From Coenobita brevimanus (taxonomy: Eukaryota > Arthropoda > Malacostraca > Decapoda > Coenobitidae): a DNA stretch of 64,000 bases. Under the pieces are notes generated by a model, which was given only the letters and a program-made list of their open reading frames with translations, ran no database searches and was not told where the DNA came from. Position 1 is the first letter of the stretch. Each line of letters begins with the position of its first letter. Shown one piece after another: positions 10,243-20,828 of the stretch. Where the stretch lies: NCBI GenBank assembly GCA_032717465.1, contig CM064632.1, positions 21,743,485 through 21,807,484 of the forward strand. Reading direction: 5' to 3'. The position numbers were made by a program, and so were the translations under genes.

Positions 10243-10921
10243 CCAAATAGAATCAACAGCTGGACCCTTGTTGATAGTTTTTACTGTGGCCGTTAATTCA
10301 GTTTCCATAATTGTATATTGTCCAGTATTCTCATACCCGATCTATCTCTCCTTCCCTCTTCTCTCCCCCTCTCTTCTTCGTTCCTCCTCAATTACCCTTC
10401 TCTCCCTTTCCCTCATCCCCTTCCCTCATCCCCTGCCCTCTCTTCCCCTTCCCTCTTCAAATTTATCCCGGTCCCTCCCGCCTTTCCTCTCTCTTGTCCC
10501 TACCCGTCTCTCCTTTTCTCCCGGCCCTTCCCACCCTCCACACTTCCGTCCATCTCCTCCTTTCTCTCTCCGTCACTTGTGTGCTCCAAATAGAATCAAC
10601 AGCTGGACCCTTGTTGATAGTTTTTACTGTGGCCGTTAATTCAGTTTCCATAATTGTATATTGTCCAGTATTCTCATACCCGATCTATCTCTCCTTCCCT
10701 CTTCTCTCCCCCTCTCTTCTTCGTTCCTCCTCAATTACCCTTCTCTCCCTTTCCCTCATCCCCTTCCCTCATCCCCTTCCCTCTCTTCCCCTTCCCTCTT
10801 CAATTTTCTCCCGGTCCCTCCCGCCTTTCCTCTCTCTCTTGTCCCTTCCCGTCTCTCCTTTTCTCCCGGCCCTTCCCACCCTCCACACTTCCGTCCATCT
10901 CCTCCTTTCTCTCTCCGTCAC
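10236..10921. repeat. 343-bp tandem duplication
   Basis: Copy 1 (10236-10578) and copy 2 (10579-10921) both start 'gtgctccaaatagaatcaac' and run through the same pyrimidine-rich body to 'ctctctccgtcact'. Differences are few, for example 'cctgccct' versus 'ccttccct', 'aaatttatcccgg' versus 'aattttctcccgg', and a small CT indel. The event is therefore recent compared with the rest of the window. Confidence 0.95.
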
Positions 10922-10924
10922 TCC

Positions 10925-11318
10925 CGTCCCTCTTCTCCTCCCATTTGTCTCTCTAGCCCCTCTCCTCCTCTCATTTCTCTCTCCGTCCCTCTCTTCGTCC
11001 CAATACACTTTCCGTCCCCTCCGTCTTCCTCGTCCTTCCTCTCCTCTCCTTTCTCTATCCTCACGCACGCACACACCTATACTAAGGTGCTCTCCCTCCC
11101 TCTCTGGAGTGTAGCATTCAATTCTGCGCTACTCCTTTGTTTTCCTGTGTACGATACCCAAATATTACCCTTCCTCGGGACGCTGCCAACAAATTTGCTC
11201 CCTTTATTAAATCATGCCGCCTCGGACCAACCTGTACCTCCCCTTTCAACAACAACAAATTCACTTGTGTTTATTTGATGCGGTATTGAAATAATGCTTT
11301 TCGTTTCATCATTTTTAT
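10925..11318. other. Pyrimidine-rich then plain sequence, no gene
   Basis: C/T-rich sequence continues to about 11090, followed by about 230 bp of ordinary sequence with no recognised feature before the second segmental copy begins. Confidence 0.5.
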
Positions 11319-13715
11319 TGCAATTACCAGGGGGCTTTATTTATGGATGGAATTTCTATATGGCCCGCAATAGCTCCTTCACTGCTAGATGGCTCACGGA
11401 CTCTGTAAAAGAAATCGTATATTAGAAGGGGAAAAGAAAGACTTTACCCTTTTGCGCACTTGATAATATTTTCTGTTAATTTTCATTTATATGTTTGATA
11501 TAGTAGGGTGATTTTAATTGCATTTCCCCCTCTATTTTAAAAAATCATTTCTGTTTTGTGCAATACTGAATCTTTGCCCAAGTATGGTATATATTTTTAA
11601 TTTAAATTTATACTAGCTACCACCAGGGCCTTTCTTGGTCCACTCCCTCACCATTAACCCTCTCATGGTCCGGATAACTCTAGTACTCCAGCTAATGCCA
11701 GACGATTTAACTCAGGTGAATGTGAGTTACAGGAGCCTGAGAGTTAGCATTATTGCCATTCATCCTCATAATTGGAAGGGTCAGTGCCAGGCGATTTCAT
11801 TCATCTGACAGTGAGACAGAGAAGCCTCAGCATTTGTATTGTCACTGTTAACCCTCGCATGGTCATTACAGCTCTTATCTTCCACTCGGGTCGGCACCAT
11901 ATGATTATACTGAGCTAAACGTGAGTCCCAAAGAGCCTGACAATATTAACACTTTTACTACTAAGGTGTTTTCAAAATGCCATCCCATAACACAGCCAGT
12001 GAGTCTTAGTGTGAGCCATAATGAGCCATAGTCGTAGTGTGAGCCATAATGAACCATAGTCGTAGTGTAAGCCATAATGAGCCATAGTAGTAGTGTGAGC
12101 CATAATGAACCATAGTCGTAGTGTGAGCCATAATGAGCCATAGTAGTAGTGTGAGCCATAATGAGCCATAGTCGTAGTGTGAGCCATAATGAGCCATAGT
12201 AGTAGTGTGAGCCATAATGAACCATAGTCGTAGTGTGAGCCATAATGAGCCATAGTCGTAGTGTGAGCCATAATGAGCCATAGTAGTAGTGTGAGCCATA
12301 ATGAACCATAGTAGTAGTGTGAGCCATAATGAACCATAGTAGTAGTGTGAGCCATAATGAGCCATAGTCGTAGTGTGAGCCATAATGAGCCATAGTCGTA
12401 GTGTGAGCCATAATGAACCATAGTCGTAGTGTGAGCCATAATGAACCATAGTCGTAGTGTGAGCCATAATGAACCATAGTCGTAGTGTGAGCCATAATGA
12501 ACCATAGTAGTAGTGTGAGCCATAATGAGCCATAGTAGTAGTGTGAGCCATAATGAACCATAGTCGTAGTGTGAGCCATAATGAGCCATAGTCGTAATGT
12601 GAGCCATAATGACCATAGTCGTAGTGTGAGCCATAATGAACCATAGTCGTAATGTGAGCCATAATGACCATAGTCGTAGTGTGAGCCATAATGAGCCATA
12701 GTCGTAGTGTGGAGCCATAATGAACCATAGTCGTAGTGTGAGCCATAATGAACCATAGTCGTAGTGTGAGCCATAATGAACCATAGTCGTAGTGTGAGCC
12801 ATAATGAGCCATAGTCGTAGTGTGAGTCATAATGAGCCATAGTCGTAGTGTGAGTCATAATGAGCCATAGTCGTACTGTGAGCCATAATGAGTCATGGCC
12901 GTAATGTGAGCCATAATGAGTCATAGTCGTAGTGTGAGCAATAGTCGTAGTATGAGCCACAATGAGCCATATTCGTAGTGTGAGCCATAGTGTGCCATAG
13001 TCGTGGTGAGCCATAATGAGCCATAGTCGTAGTGTGAGCCATAGTGAGCCATAGTCGTAGTGTGAGCCATAATGAGCCATAGTCGTAGTGTGAGCCATAA
13101 TGAACCATAGACGTAGTGTGAGCCATAATGAACCATAGTAGTAGTGTGAGTCATAATGAGCCATAGTCGTAGTGTTAGCCATAATGAGCCATGGTCGTAG
13201 TGTGAGTCATAATAAGTCATAGTCGTAGTGTGAGTCATAATGAGCCATAGCCGTAATGTGAGCCATAATGAGCCATAGTCGTAGTATGAGCCACAATCAG
13301 CCATATTCGTAGTGTGAGCCATAATGTTCCATAGTCGTGGTGAGTCATAATGAGCCGTAGTCGTTGTGTGAGCCATAGTCGTAGTGTACTCAAAATGCCA
13401 CTTTCATACCAGAGAGTCAGTGAATGGTAGTGCTTCAAGTGCAAGTAAAGGGTACGAATTTATTTTAAAAACGTAGCGAAACAGAAGAGATCGATTCTTC
13501 CCCAACATAAACCTATGATTATCGTAAGGCAGTGGCAAGAACTTATTAATCTTTTCATAGAGCAGAGTCTTATCTTTGTCACATAGTCTTGATATAATAC
13601 AGGACGATTCTGTTCGGCCTAGGAAGTCAGTCGACTCCAATGGTGACTGGTGTTGCATTTCAGATACTACCAGGCAAGTTCTATCGGTCAAAGGAAACCC
13701 CTGCTCTTCCAAAGT

Positions 13716-13720
<5 letters not shown>
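11319..13720. repeat. Segmental duplication, copy 2
   Basis: Direct repeat of 1-1706. It lacks the SINE insertion: a single ACTACTAAG at 11957-11965 marks the empty site. It has an extra stretch (about 11575-11655) and a much longer minisatellite. Homology stops at the GA tract at 13716. Confidence 0.9.
12002..13388. repeat. 28-bp minisatellite, copy 2 (about 49 units)
   Basis: Same unit as 802-1372. The central part (12002-12890) is fairly homogeneous. The distal part (12890-13388) carries variants also present at the distal end of copy 1 (gtcatggccgtaatgtgag, gagcaatagtcgtagtat, catagtcgtggtgag). The distal ends are thus orthologous by position, and the proximal or central units differ most in number. 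The reverse-strand frame of 425 codons (11905-13182) is a repeat translation. Confidence 0.95.
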
Positions 13721-13756
<36 letters not shown>

Positions 13757-13760
13757 AAAG
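13716..13760. repeat. (GA)n microsatellite
   Basis: Perfect GA run of about 19 units at the end of segmental copy 2. Confidence 0.9.
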
Positions 13761-13859
13761 GAGAGGAAATCAAAAACTAATACCGTAATGAAAGGAGAAG
13801 ATAAAAGAGAGAGAATGAGAGACAGCGAAGGAAATAAAAAAGAAACTTAATAATAACAA

Positions 13860-14395
13860 GAAGCGGTGTCAAGACACAGCAAACCCGTCCCCAGCAGTCA
13901 TTTTAGCGCTGTCGTATAAATACAGCAGGATATAGATGTCACATATCAAATTTGGAGTGAATCGGGTGACAATTGACGATTTTATGCCCATATGAAATTT
14001 TGGCCTGACCCATCTGTCATTGGCCCCCATACCTCTAACTGGGAGGTGACTTCCTCTGATGTAATGAGGCATGTTATAGGATGCAGATTTGAAAGATGCA
14101 GCTTTAGGTTTTGGTTTCAAGTCGATATGACGAATTTGAAAGGAGTTATGGCGAAAAAAACAATTTTTTAAGAACATTTTTTGGGCCTACAGCCTTGGCC
14201 TTGGCCCAGTTTGGCCCAAAATTTAACCAGGTGATCAGAATGCCATAGCCCATAATCCCTGTAATTTTAATCAAAATCGCACCAGTAGTTTTCGCGTAAA
14301 ATTGTTAGACAGGCAGTCAGACAAATAGACAGACAAACCGAGTAAAAACAATATCCGTTCCCGAGGCCCACTGGGGCGGTTACGGGTAATTAAAA
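13860..14395. repeat. Probable dispersed non-coding repeat
   Basis: Words such as 'tcaaatttggagtgaatcgg', 'attttaatcaaaatcgcacc', 'agtagttttcgcgtaaaatt' and a run of cagacagacaga-like words resemble dispersed repeats common in invertebrate genomes. I could not tie them to a named family. There is no intact reading frame. Only one copy is visible in this window. Confidence 0.35.
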
Positions 14396-14524
14396 GAGAG
14401 AAGATCAAACTGAACACCCTCTCTCTCATCCCCTCGCCTTCTCGGAAGAGAAAGTTGTAAGGCGTGAGAAAGAATGAGAAAGCAAGAAAGAAAGAGAGAA
14501 GAAATTAAAGACCGAACATCGAAG

Positions 14525-14573
<49 letters not shown>

Positions 14574-14638
14574 TAAGGGGACAGCCTTTATCCCCTTCAC
14601 CACAATTGGTTTCACCAGTCAGCAAACCCGTACAGATC

Positions 14639-14685
<47 letters not shown>
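14525..14685. repeat. (GA)n and (AC)n microsatellites
   Basis: (GA)n at 14529-14571 and (AC)n at 14641-14684. Confidence 0.95.
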
Positions 14686-14686
<1 letters not shown>

Positions 14687-14924
14687 CATTGGACTAGGTT
14701 ATAACAATGAGGGAATCCTGAATTTTACTGTATTTTATATTTTAATGTAAGAAGAGGAGTGATACAGACTGCAGACAAGATCCCTCTCAAATAGACTTTG
14801 CGGGAAAAAAACTGATTAAATATTACAGTGGTATATTATTCATTAGACATTGAAGTTTACATTAATATAGCAGTGAAAAACAAAAATCGTTTCTAAGTAA
14901 CTACAGTCTGCTCACTTTCACCTG

Positions 14925-15125
14925 GACTAAAGCTGCCATCTCACCACCGTAGGAGTTAAGTTGTAATGATCGACTAACACTAGAATATAATGCTAGTAAT
15001 GATGAAGTGCTATGGAAAAGATACAGAACTCCTCAGAAAAGATTTATACCCACGCATTGTCTTATTCTGCCATAGAGCTACGCGAAATAAGCTTCTTGGT
15101 CGAAAATCTATGGTACATGAGATGA
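14925..15125 (-). repeat. Interspersed family 2, copy c
   Basis: Reverse orientation landmarks: 'aaagctgccatctcacc', 'ctaacactagaatataatg', 'gatgaagtgctatggaaaa', 'attgtcttattctgccata' and 'ggtcgaaaatctatgg'. It lies about 60 bp from a TIR-family element at 15184. Confidence 0.6.
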
Positions 15126-15183
15126 TACGTGAAAGATGCAAATTCCTTGACTGAAAGACTTGCTCTCGTGGTCCGTATTTTCT

Positions 15184-15377
15184 TCGCTTAAAGAGGTTGC
15201 CTAGCACCTCTTCCTTAGCGATTTTTTTTTTTTTTTAACTGACTTCATATACTTGTAGATGTTGTAGCCTATATCCAGAGTATGGCGATTTTAGAATGAT
15301 TTATTAACACACATAAGGAGAGCAAGGTATAAAGAAAATAAATCGCTTAGGAAGAGGTGTTGGAGAGCTTCTTTAAA
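15184..15377. mobile_element. TIR element family 1, copy A
   Basis: Left arm 'cctagcacctcttccttagc' with 'gattttttt'. Right arm 'aaataaatcgcttaggaaga' with 'ggtgttggagagcttcttta'. The arms are inverted repeats of about 45 bp around about 100 bp. The same arms occur at 40474-40665, 40721-40926, 41379-41569, 58181-58389 and 60199-60399. There is no coding capacity, so it behaves as a MITE-type non-autonomous element. Confidence 0.75.
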
Positions 15378-15497
15378 TGCCTTGGTGTTGTATTATGGAG
15401 ACTATGACTTTTGTCGCCGTTTGACATTTTCTTCCGCATTGTTAATCCTGGTTTTATTGGTAGCGATTAAGGGTGACCACTATAATTCAGATTCAGG

Positions 15498-15499
<2 letters not shown>

Positions 15500-15543
<44 letters not shown>

Positions 15544-16080
15544 GGAGTGAGGGAGCGGCAAATAGGGGAGGGGGATGAGGGGGTTAGGTGAGTATGAGGG
15601 GAAGAAGTATTGGAGGGAGGAGGAGGAACAGAGAAGATGGGGCAGGGGAAAGGGGGGTGGGAGTGAGTGGGTATAGAAATAAATTGAGTGTGAAGTGGGA
15701 GAACAGAAGAAGAAGAGAGGAGAAAGAATGAGTACTATAGGAATTAGAGCGAAGGAAAAGAGTAGGAGAGAGGAGTGGGATAGGAGAGGAAGAGAGAGGA
15801 GGGGGGGGGTTGGTAGCAAGCAGAGGGGGAAGAAGTATTGGACGGCGGGTGAGATAAAGAAATCGGTGGAGAGAGGGTGGGACACAGATAATAGTAAGAA
15901 GGGAAGCGAAGGGAAAGTAGGAGGAAGGCAAATGGGAATAATATTTAAGGGAGGAAAAGAAAAGAGGGAAGAAGGGGAGAGAAGAGGGGTGTAGAGATCA
16001 GTAAGGAGATAAGCAGAGGGGAAAAATCAGTAGAGGAAGGGAGAGAAGGAGAGAGCGATAGCATGAAGAGAGGAGGGTGT
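15500..16080. repeat. (GA)n and purine-rich tract
   Basis: (GA)n at 15500-15541, then about 540 bp of G/A-rich sequence with few pyrimidines. Reading frames on both strands are compositional. Confidence 0.85.
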
Positions 16081-16169
16081 TGAGGTGAATGGGGAAGGGG
16101 AATACTGTGGAGCCAGAAGGAAGCCTAATTTATATTCGTTCTCGTTAAAGCGACTTTCCGTTGATTCTG

Positions 16170-16228
<59 letters not shown>

Positions 16229-16575
16229 GGGAGGGAGGGAGGGGGAGAGAGAGAGACTTTACTGTGATTTGAGGCCATATCTATGGTCCACTTCCTCTTC
16301 ACATCTCCATATCCTCTTTTTTCTTTTTCTTTCCACTTCTCCTCCAGACCATTTCTTTCCTCTCTCTTCTCTTCCTTCCCTTTATTTCCCCCTTCTCGGC
16401 CACTTTATCTTCTCCCCAATTTCCCATTTCTCTTCCACCATATACTCTCCTTTTCCTCCCCTCACCCCATCAGTCTCCTTACTTCCTCCTCCCTCATTTT
16501 CCCCTTTCTCTAAATTCTCCCTTTCACTTTCCCAGTACCTTCTTTCTCGCTTTCTCCTAACCACCCCCTCCTTAT
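16170..16575. repeat. (GT)n-(GA)n then pyrimidine-rich tract
   Basis: (GT)n at about 16180-16206 changes to (GA)n and GGGA at 16207-16256. It is followed by T/C-rich sequence to about 16570. The switch from purine-rich (15541-16256) to pyrimidine-rich (16290-16570) gives opposite strand skews over about 1 kb. Confidence 0.8.
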
Positions 16576-17085
16576 ACCGAAAGCCTGAACATAAGTAAGG
16601 ATAAGTTTAGCAGGACGAACGTACAGTTGGCCACAAATGAATCTGGGACAGTGTGTGAAGCGGTGTAGCTAAAAGTACCAACATTCATGCGTCGCAGTTA
16701 CTTGGTCATTTCATCTATAATGTGACGCCTTTCGTTTATTCATGTTCGTGTCACCAACAAACATGTGATTGTGTCAAGGTTGTCAAGTGTACCAAATGCT
16801 AGACCTTTGCAGCACAGTCCTGCTGTACCAAGTGCTTATGTTGCCAATTAGCATATAGCGACAGAGGTTAGCCTTCTGTTTCACTACGTCTGCTGTCTAA
16901 TTAGTGCGTCTCTATCACTTTCCTCTACGTCTGTCATATTAAGGTGAATCATGGGTGGGCAGGGAAACACACCACACCTCCATCTGTTTAGGAGCGTTAG
17001 CCAACACAAGTAAGTGAAAAGCAGATGTGAACCATTGGCAAAATTTTGTTCCTGAAATACATGGCTCAGATGTTATCGTTCAAAG
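16575..17085. other. Plain sequence with one Tc1-end-like motif
   Basis: No gene was recognised. At 16625-16654 'tacagttggccacaaatgaa' and 'tctgggacag' resemble the outer end of a Tc1-type inverted repeat (TA then CAGT). No matching inverted partner was found nearby. Confidence 0.35.
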
Positions 17086-17155
17086 TTGTCCTACCCCCTT
17101 TTTCCCTTACTTCCTTTCCCTTCCCTTGTCTTCTTGCCCAATCCCTACCCCCCTC

Positions 17156-17198
<43 letters not shown>

Positions 17199-17756
17199 TC
17201 TCTCCCCGCTTCTCCTGAAAACACTTTCTTCTTCCTCCTTTCTCCTTTCCTTTCGCCCTCTTTCTTGCCTTAAATCCACTCTTTTTGCGTTCCCTCTCTT
17301 CCTTTCTGTCTCTTCTGCTTCAAATTCTCCTGTTTTCTTCCCCTCACACGTCCCCAAATCCCTCCTTCCTCCCTCTCCCTTCCACCGACTCACCATGTCC
17401 ATCTCCCCTTCCTTCTACCTTCCTCCCTTCCTTCCACCTACGCATACATGTCCCTCCATCTCCCCTTCATTCCACCCTCCTTCCTTCCACCTACGCCTAC
17501 ATGTCCCTCCATCTCCCTTCTCTCCACCTTCCTTCCTTTCATCCACTTATTCATGTCCTATTTCCCCTCTCCTCCACCATCTTTCCTTTCATCCACTCCG
17601 GACGTGTCCGTCCATCTCCCCTTCCCTCCACCTTCATTCCTCCCTACCACCTCCGCCTACGACTCCCGCCATTACCCCCTTCCCTCCAACTTCCTTCCTT
17701 CCTTCCTCCTACGCCTACTTTCCTCCACCTCTCCCCTTCCCCTAATTACACCCTGA
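17086..17756. repeat. Pyrimidine-rich tract with minisatellite of about 60 bp
   Basis: (CT)n at 17158-17192. From 17395 to 17740 a unit with 'catgtccctccatctcccct' and 'ccttccttccacctacgcc' recurs 5-6 times with drift. Frames are Ser/Pro/Leu-rich and repeat-derived. Confidence 0.8.
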
Positions 17757-17759
17757 ATG

Positions 17760-18260
17760 ATAAGAACGATAAGTAAGGGCCTGAGAAGCGGACACCTTTG
17801 CAATGTTTAAGCTCCAAGTTCGAGACCAAATTAGGAGGAATTGGACTGGGTTGGGCCGTTTCCTAGCCTGGTAATTGAACCCTGAGGGCAGCTGTCGCGT
17901 CGTGAGCCACCAGAACATCAGCTAGGCAGTTAGGGTAGGTGGGAAAGTAGCACGCAGAAAGGTAGGTAAGCAGGACGATGAACAGAACGAGACTTGAAGG
18001 GAGGTGGAGTGTATTTTGGCAGGCAACAAGGTGTATATTTCAGTGTATATTATGGTCATACCCTTTTGTCTAAGAAGGTTATCATTCTTACCACACTTAC
18101 AGGTATACCACCGTGATTTTGAGTCCCTTCAGCTAAGGAAGGACTTTATGGCAAAAGCCTCATCATTTGAACCAGTTTCGGGAGAAGGCGCACAGGATGA
18201 AGTTAGAAAATATAGCGGCAAATTTTAATTTTGAAGAAACTGAAAAATAAGTTAAACAGA
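17760..18260. other. No recognised feature
   Basis: About 500 bp of ordinary sequence. A 74-codon frame at 18004-18228 shows no recognisable similarity. Confidence 0.4.

Positions 18261-18262
<2 letters not shown>

Positions 18263-18352
<90 letters not shown>
18263..18352. repeat. (TA)n microsatellite
   Basis: About 45 uninterrupted TA units, which could extrude as a cruciform. Confidence 0.95.
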
Positions 18353-18356
<4 letters not shown>

Positions 18357-18689
18357 ACAGTATTAATGACACACAGTAAAGAAGTTAGTGTATTTATGAT
18401 ACAGAATTGGAATATTACTATTTACATATACAAGTAACCCACCTTGATTATTAAGAAAAATACATTCATCTATAATTACGCTAATTTATGATAGCCCTAG
18501 ATACCATTAACCCTCACAGAGGAAACATAAGGATGATATTGACACAAACATAATGCCAGGCTTTGGGTAATTCATTGCCTATAGTATATACATACTGAAT
18601 ACAAACGGTATTACTTCTCAGTATTAATGCTACCCCACACGTAATCAAAGAACATTACATCATCAAGCATTCAAATGATGCAAACACGT

Positions 18690-18856
18690 CAATACAAGTC
18701 CAGCCACCTTGAGCTTGAACAACTTCATCAACTCTCCTGGGTAGGGATGTCACTAAATTATGACATTTGGACGGTTCCTCACAGACTCCCAAACCTCAAG
18801 GGCTTTACTTTCTACAACTTCGACAATTATTTCTTCACCCACGTCCCAGTCCCCTT
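18690..18856 (-). pseudogene. Tc1-like transposase, C-terminal fragment
   Basis: Read on the minus strand from 18856, it gives DWDVGEE, KALEVWESVRNRPNVI, a stop, and then, after a frame change, LVTSLPRRVDEVVQAQGGWT. This is the C-terminal signature of Tc1/mariner transposases ('W..V..RP..I..LV.S.PRR...VI.A.GG'). It fits directly onto the piece at 21700-22500, which stops just after the catalytic Glu region (IENLW). The roughly 2.85 kb between the two pieces is therefore an insertion. Degenerate, not functional. Confidence 0.8.
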
Positions 18857-20828
18857 GCCACTAAGCATGTGGTTAACTGTATTCTCTGCGTATACAAGTT
18901 CAAAAACTTCTTGTAGGCCAGATTCCAACATCAGATGGCCTATAGAGCCCAGGAAGCTCATTTGCATGTGGAGCCCTCCAAGTCTTAAGATGATGGATTT
19001 CAGGGAACTGGTAATTGGTGCTGATTCAACTAAAATCGTGGCTTTATACCAAAGTGGTTGGTCAAATATCAAGATGGGTGTAATGTTATTTTTAATGGCT
19101 AAATCACTTACGTAACACAGTGTTGAGTACACACAGTTTGGGTTACCAGGATCCATGTCAATCATTGGTAAAAAGAGAAAAGCTGATTGCCCTGGGTAGC
19201 TTCCCTTGTGGACAGACTGCATCATGCCGGACCAGGAGGGTCTAGATGGACGTAGAGCAAATGATACTTCCCACAGAATGTCAATGTTTGCACTAGAATC
19301 TAGAATCTCTTTTCCATTTAGCTCCTTATACGTCATTGGTGGATTGTGGGGGCATTGGGGATCTAAAAACTTTATGTTAATCCGTCCAGCCCTTACTATG
19401 TCGTCCGAAAGGACTTTGATTCTTGGAACTGGATATGATTTCATTGTCCCTGGTGTAAACGTTGCCATAATTCCCATACCATGGAAGGTATTGAATCCAT
19501 CAAGACTTCTAACATTATGGTCGACATTATCAGCTACAAATTGCACAAACTCTCCTTCCTCTGGTGCAAAAGTTCCAGCACCATGTACCAGACTCGCACT
19601 TCTTTCAAATTTTTGGACCTCAGAGTAAGAGCAAGAGAAGCCATGTTTGTTGCGAGAGTCGACTATGAATCTTGATCCAAATTGGTCATGCATCTCCTGT
19701 GCTAGTCCAAACTGCAAGGGGGCTAAGAGGACTCTGGGTCTTGCTGCCTGCATAATTGCTTGGCCAATAGATGCAATTTTCAAATTGTTGTCTTTACCTG
19801 CAAAAATATTTTGAAGAAATATCAGCAAAGATTTAGGAATATATTCAAGAGCAACCTCCTCTCCAAGGTCAATTTTAGATGGAAAATAATCTGGTCTTGT
19901 TTCTACTGATTTGATGTGATTTCTTATAAGTTTAGCTGCAGTTTCAATTATTCTAGCTGCTTCTGAATCTGAGTCATCCTTAGAGCTCATCTGTGAATAA
20001 AACTCATGTAAAACCGTTTAAGCAGTGCTGAGGAAAGTAACAACATTATGTTTCCCATTAATTGCAGTTACAGTTATTTGGTCTTTGAAATGTTCCTGCA
20101 ATCTGGTTTTCATATAAGGTACAGAGTAAGGCTCCAAGGCAGAATTGTGGAGTACATCTTTCATTTTGTTAACAAGATCTGAAACAGTGAGCTGCTCATC
20201 ATCATTTTCCATTAAGTAAGTAGCAACCTTGAGAAATTCTTGTTTTCTTTGTAAATCCTCTGGCCTTCCAGTTTTTCTTTTTTTTGTTACTTCCATAGAA
20301 GAAAATGCCATTGGAATGTTCTTGTTGGTTTTAAAAGTTCACGTAGCATGATTTGTGATAGATTGCTTCTTCTGAAACAAGGTCCACTGCATAAATAATT
20401 CTACCCTTAACAATTTGTGACCACTCATCATTATTCCGGATCTTTTCAACACACAGTCAACAAACTATCCTTGAATTCCAGCGTTTCTACATGGGAAACC
20501 TCAAAACCTCTCTTTTTGCCATCATACTTAACACCAGAACCACAGAAAATGCATTGTTCCTTGAACTGGAACACACCAGAAGAGCGACGGGAACAGGAAG
20601 GTGTTTCATCAGTGACGGATTGTTTTTGCGGTCAAGTGCAATGTATTTAGGGTTGACCCAACGTTGTCTACATTTCTTGTGAAGACTCTGACCAATCTCA
20701 ATGTTAATAGTTTTTCCACGTTCGTCAGAAGCTCTGTTTATAGAATCAATCCCCTTTTGGCTTATGGTAAATATTTCTTTGCCTCCATCCAGTCTGTTGT
20801 CACACAAAGCACACTTCTCCATGTCCAT
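18857..20828 (-). pseudogene. Gene of an unnamed mobile family (zinc-binding N-terminus), broken
   Basis: The start is taken at 20828 (MDMEKCALCDNRLDGG), 21 bp after a good splice acceptor (ttttctttcattttcag on the minus strand at about 20850-20866), so a 5' UTR intron is likely. The N-terminal part has CALC then GQSLHKKC, then QCIFCG and AIYHKSCY: two Cys/His clusters that look zinc-binding. A middle block (KRKTGRPEDLQRK to NGKHNVVTF, 20311-20018) follows, then a large domain (19990-18857) with DNVDHNVRSLDGFNTFHGMG, FLPMIDMDPGNPNCVYSTL and RLGGLHMQMSFLG. Damage: frame changes near 20613, 20466 and 20338, and one in-frame TAA at 20018-20020. From 20311 to 18857 only that stop interrupts the frame, and the codons across it (VLHEFYSQMSSKD) stay in frame. 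I recall similar long proteins in many aquatic animal genomes, unnamed. Function unknown. Confidence 0.7.

Noticed and set aside
9848..10308. Cys-Val, Val-Cys and His-Thr frames
   Set aside because: Translations of (GT)n and (CA)n.
10311..11278. 267- and 205-codon Ser/Pro/Leu-rich frames
   Set aside because: Pyrimidine-rich tandem duplication. The peptide repeats with the DNA unit and has no domain.
11905..13376. Reverse-strand frames of up to 425 codons
   Set aside because: Same 28-bp repeat in the second copy. No signal peptide, domain or non-repeat body; the period is 28 residues in each frame.
19206..19675. Plus-strand frames of 140 and 64 codons
   Set aside because: Antisense shadows of the well-supported minus-strand gene at 18857-20311.
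19990..20018. Tiny intron between the two parts of the unnamed gene
   Set aside because: The codons across the 27 bp are in frame and fit the protein. A single stop explains the break better than an intron far below normal size.
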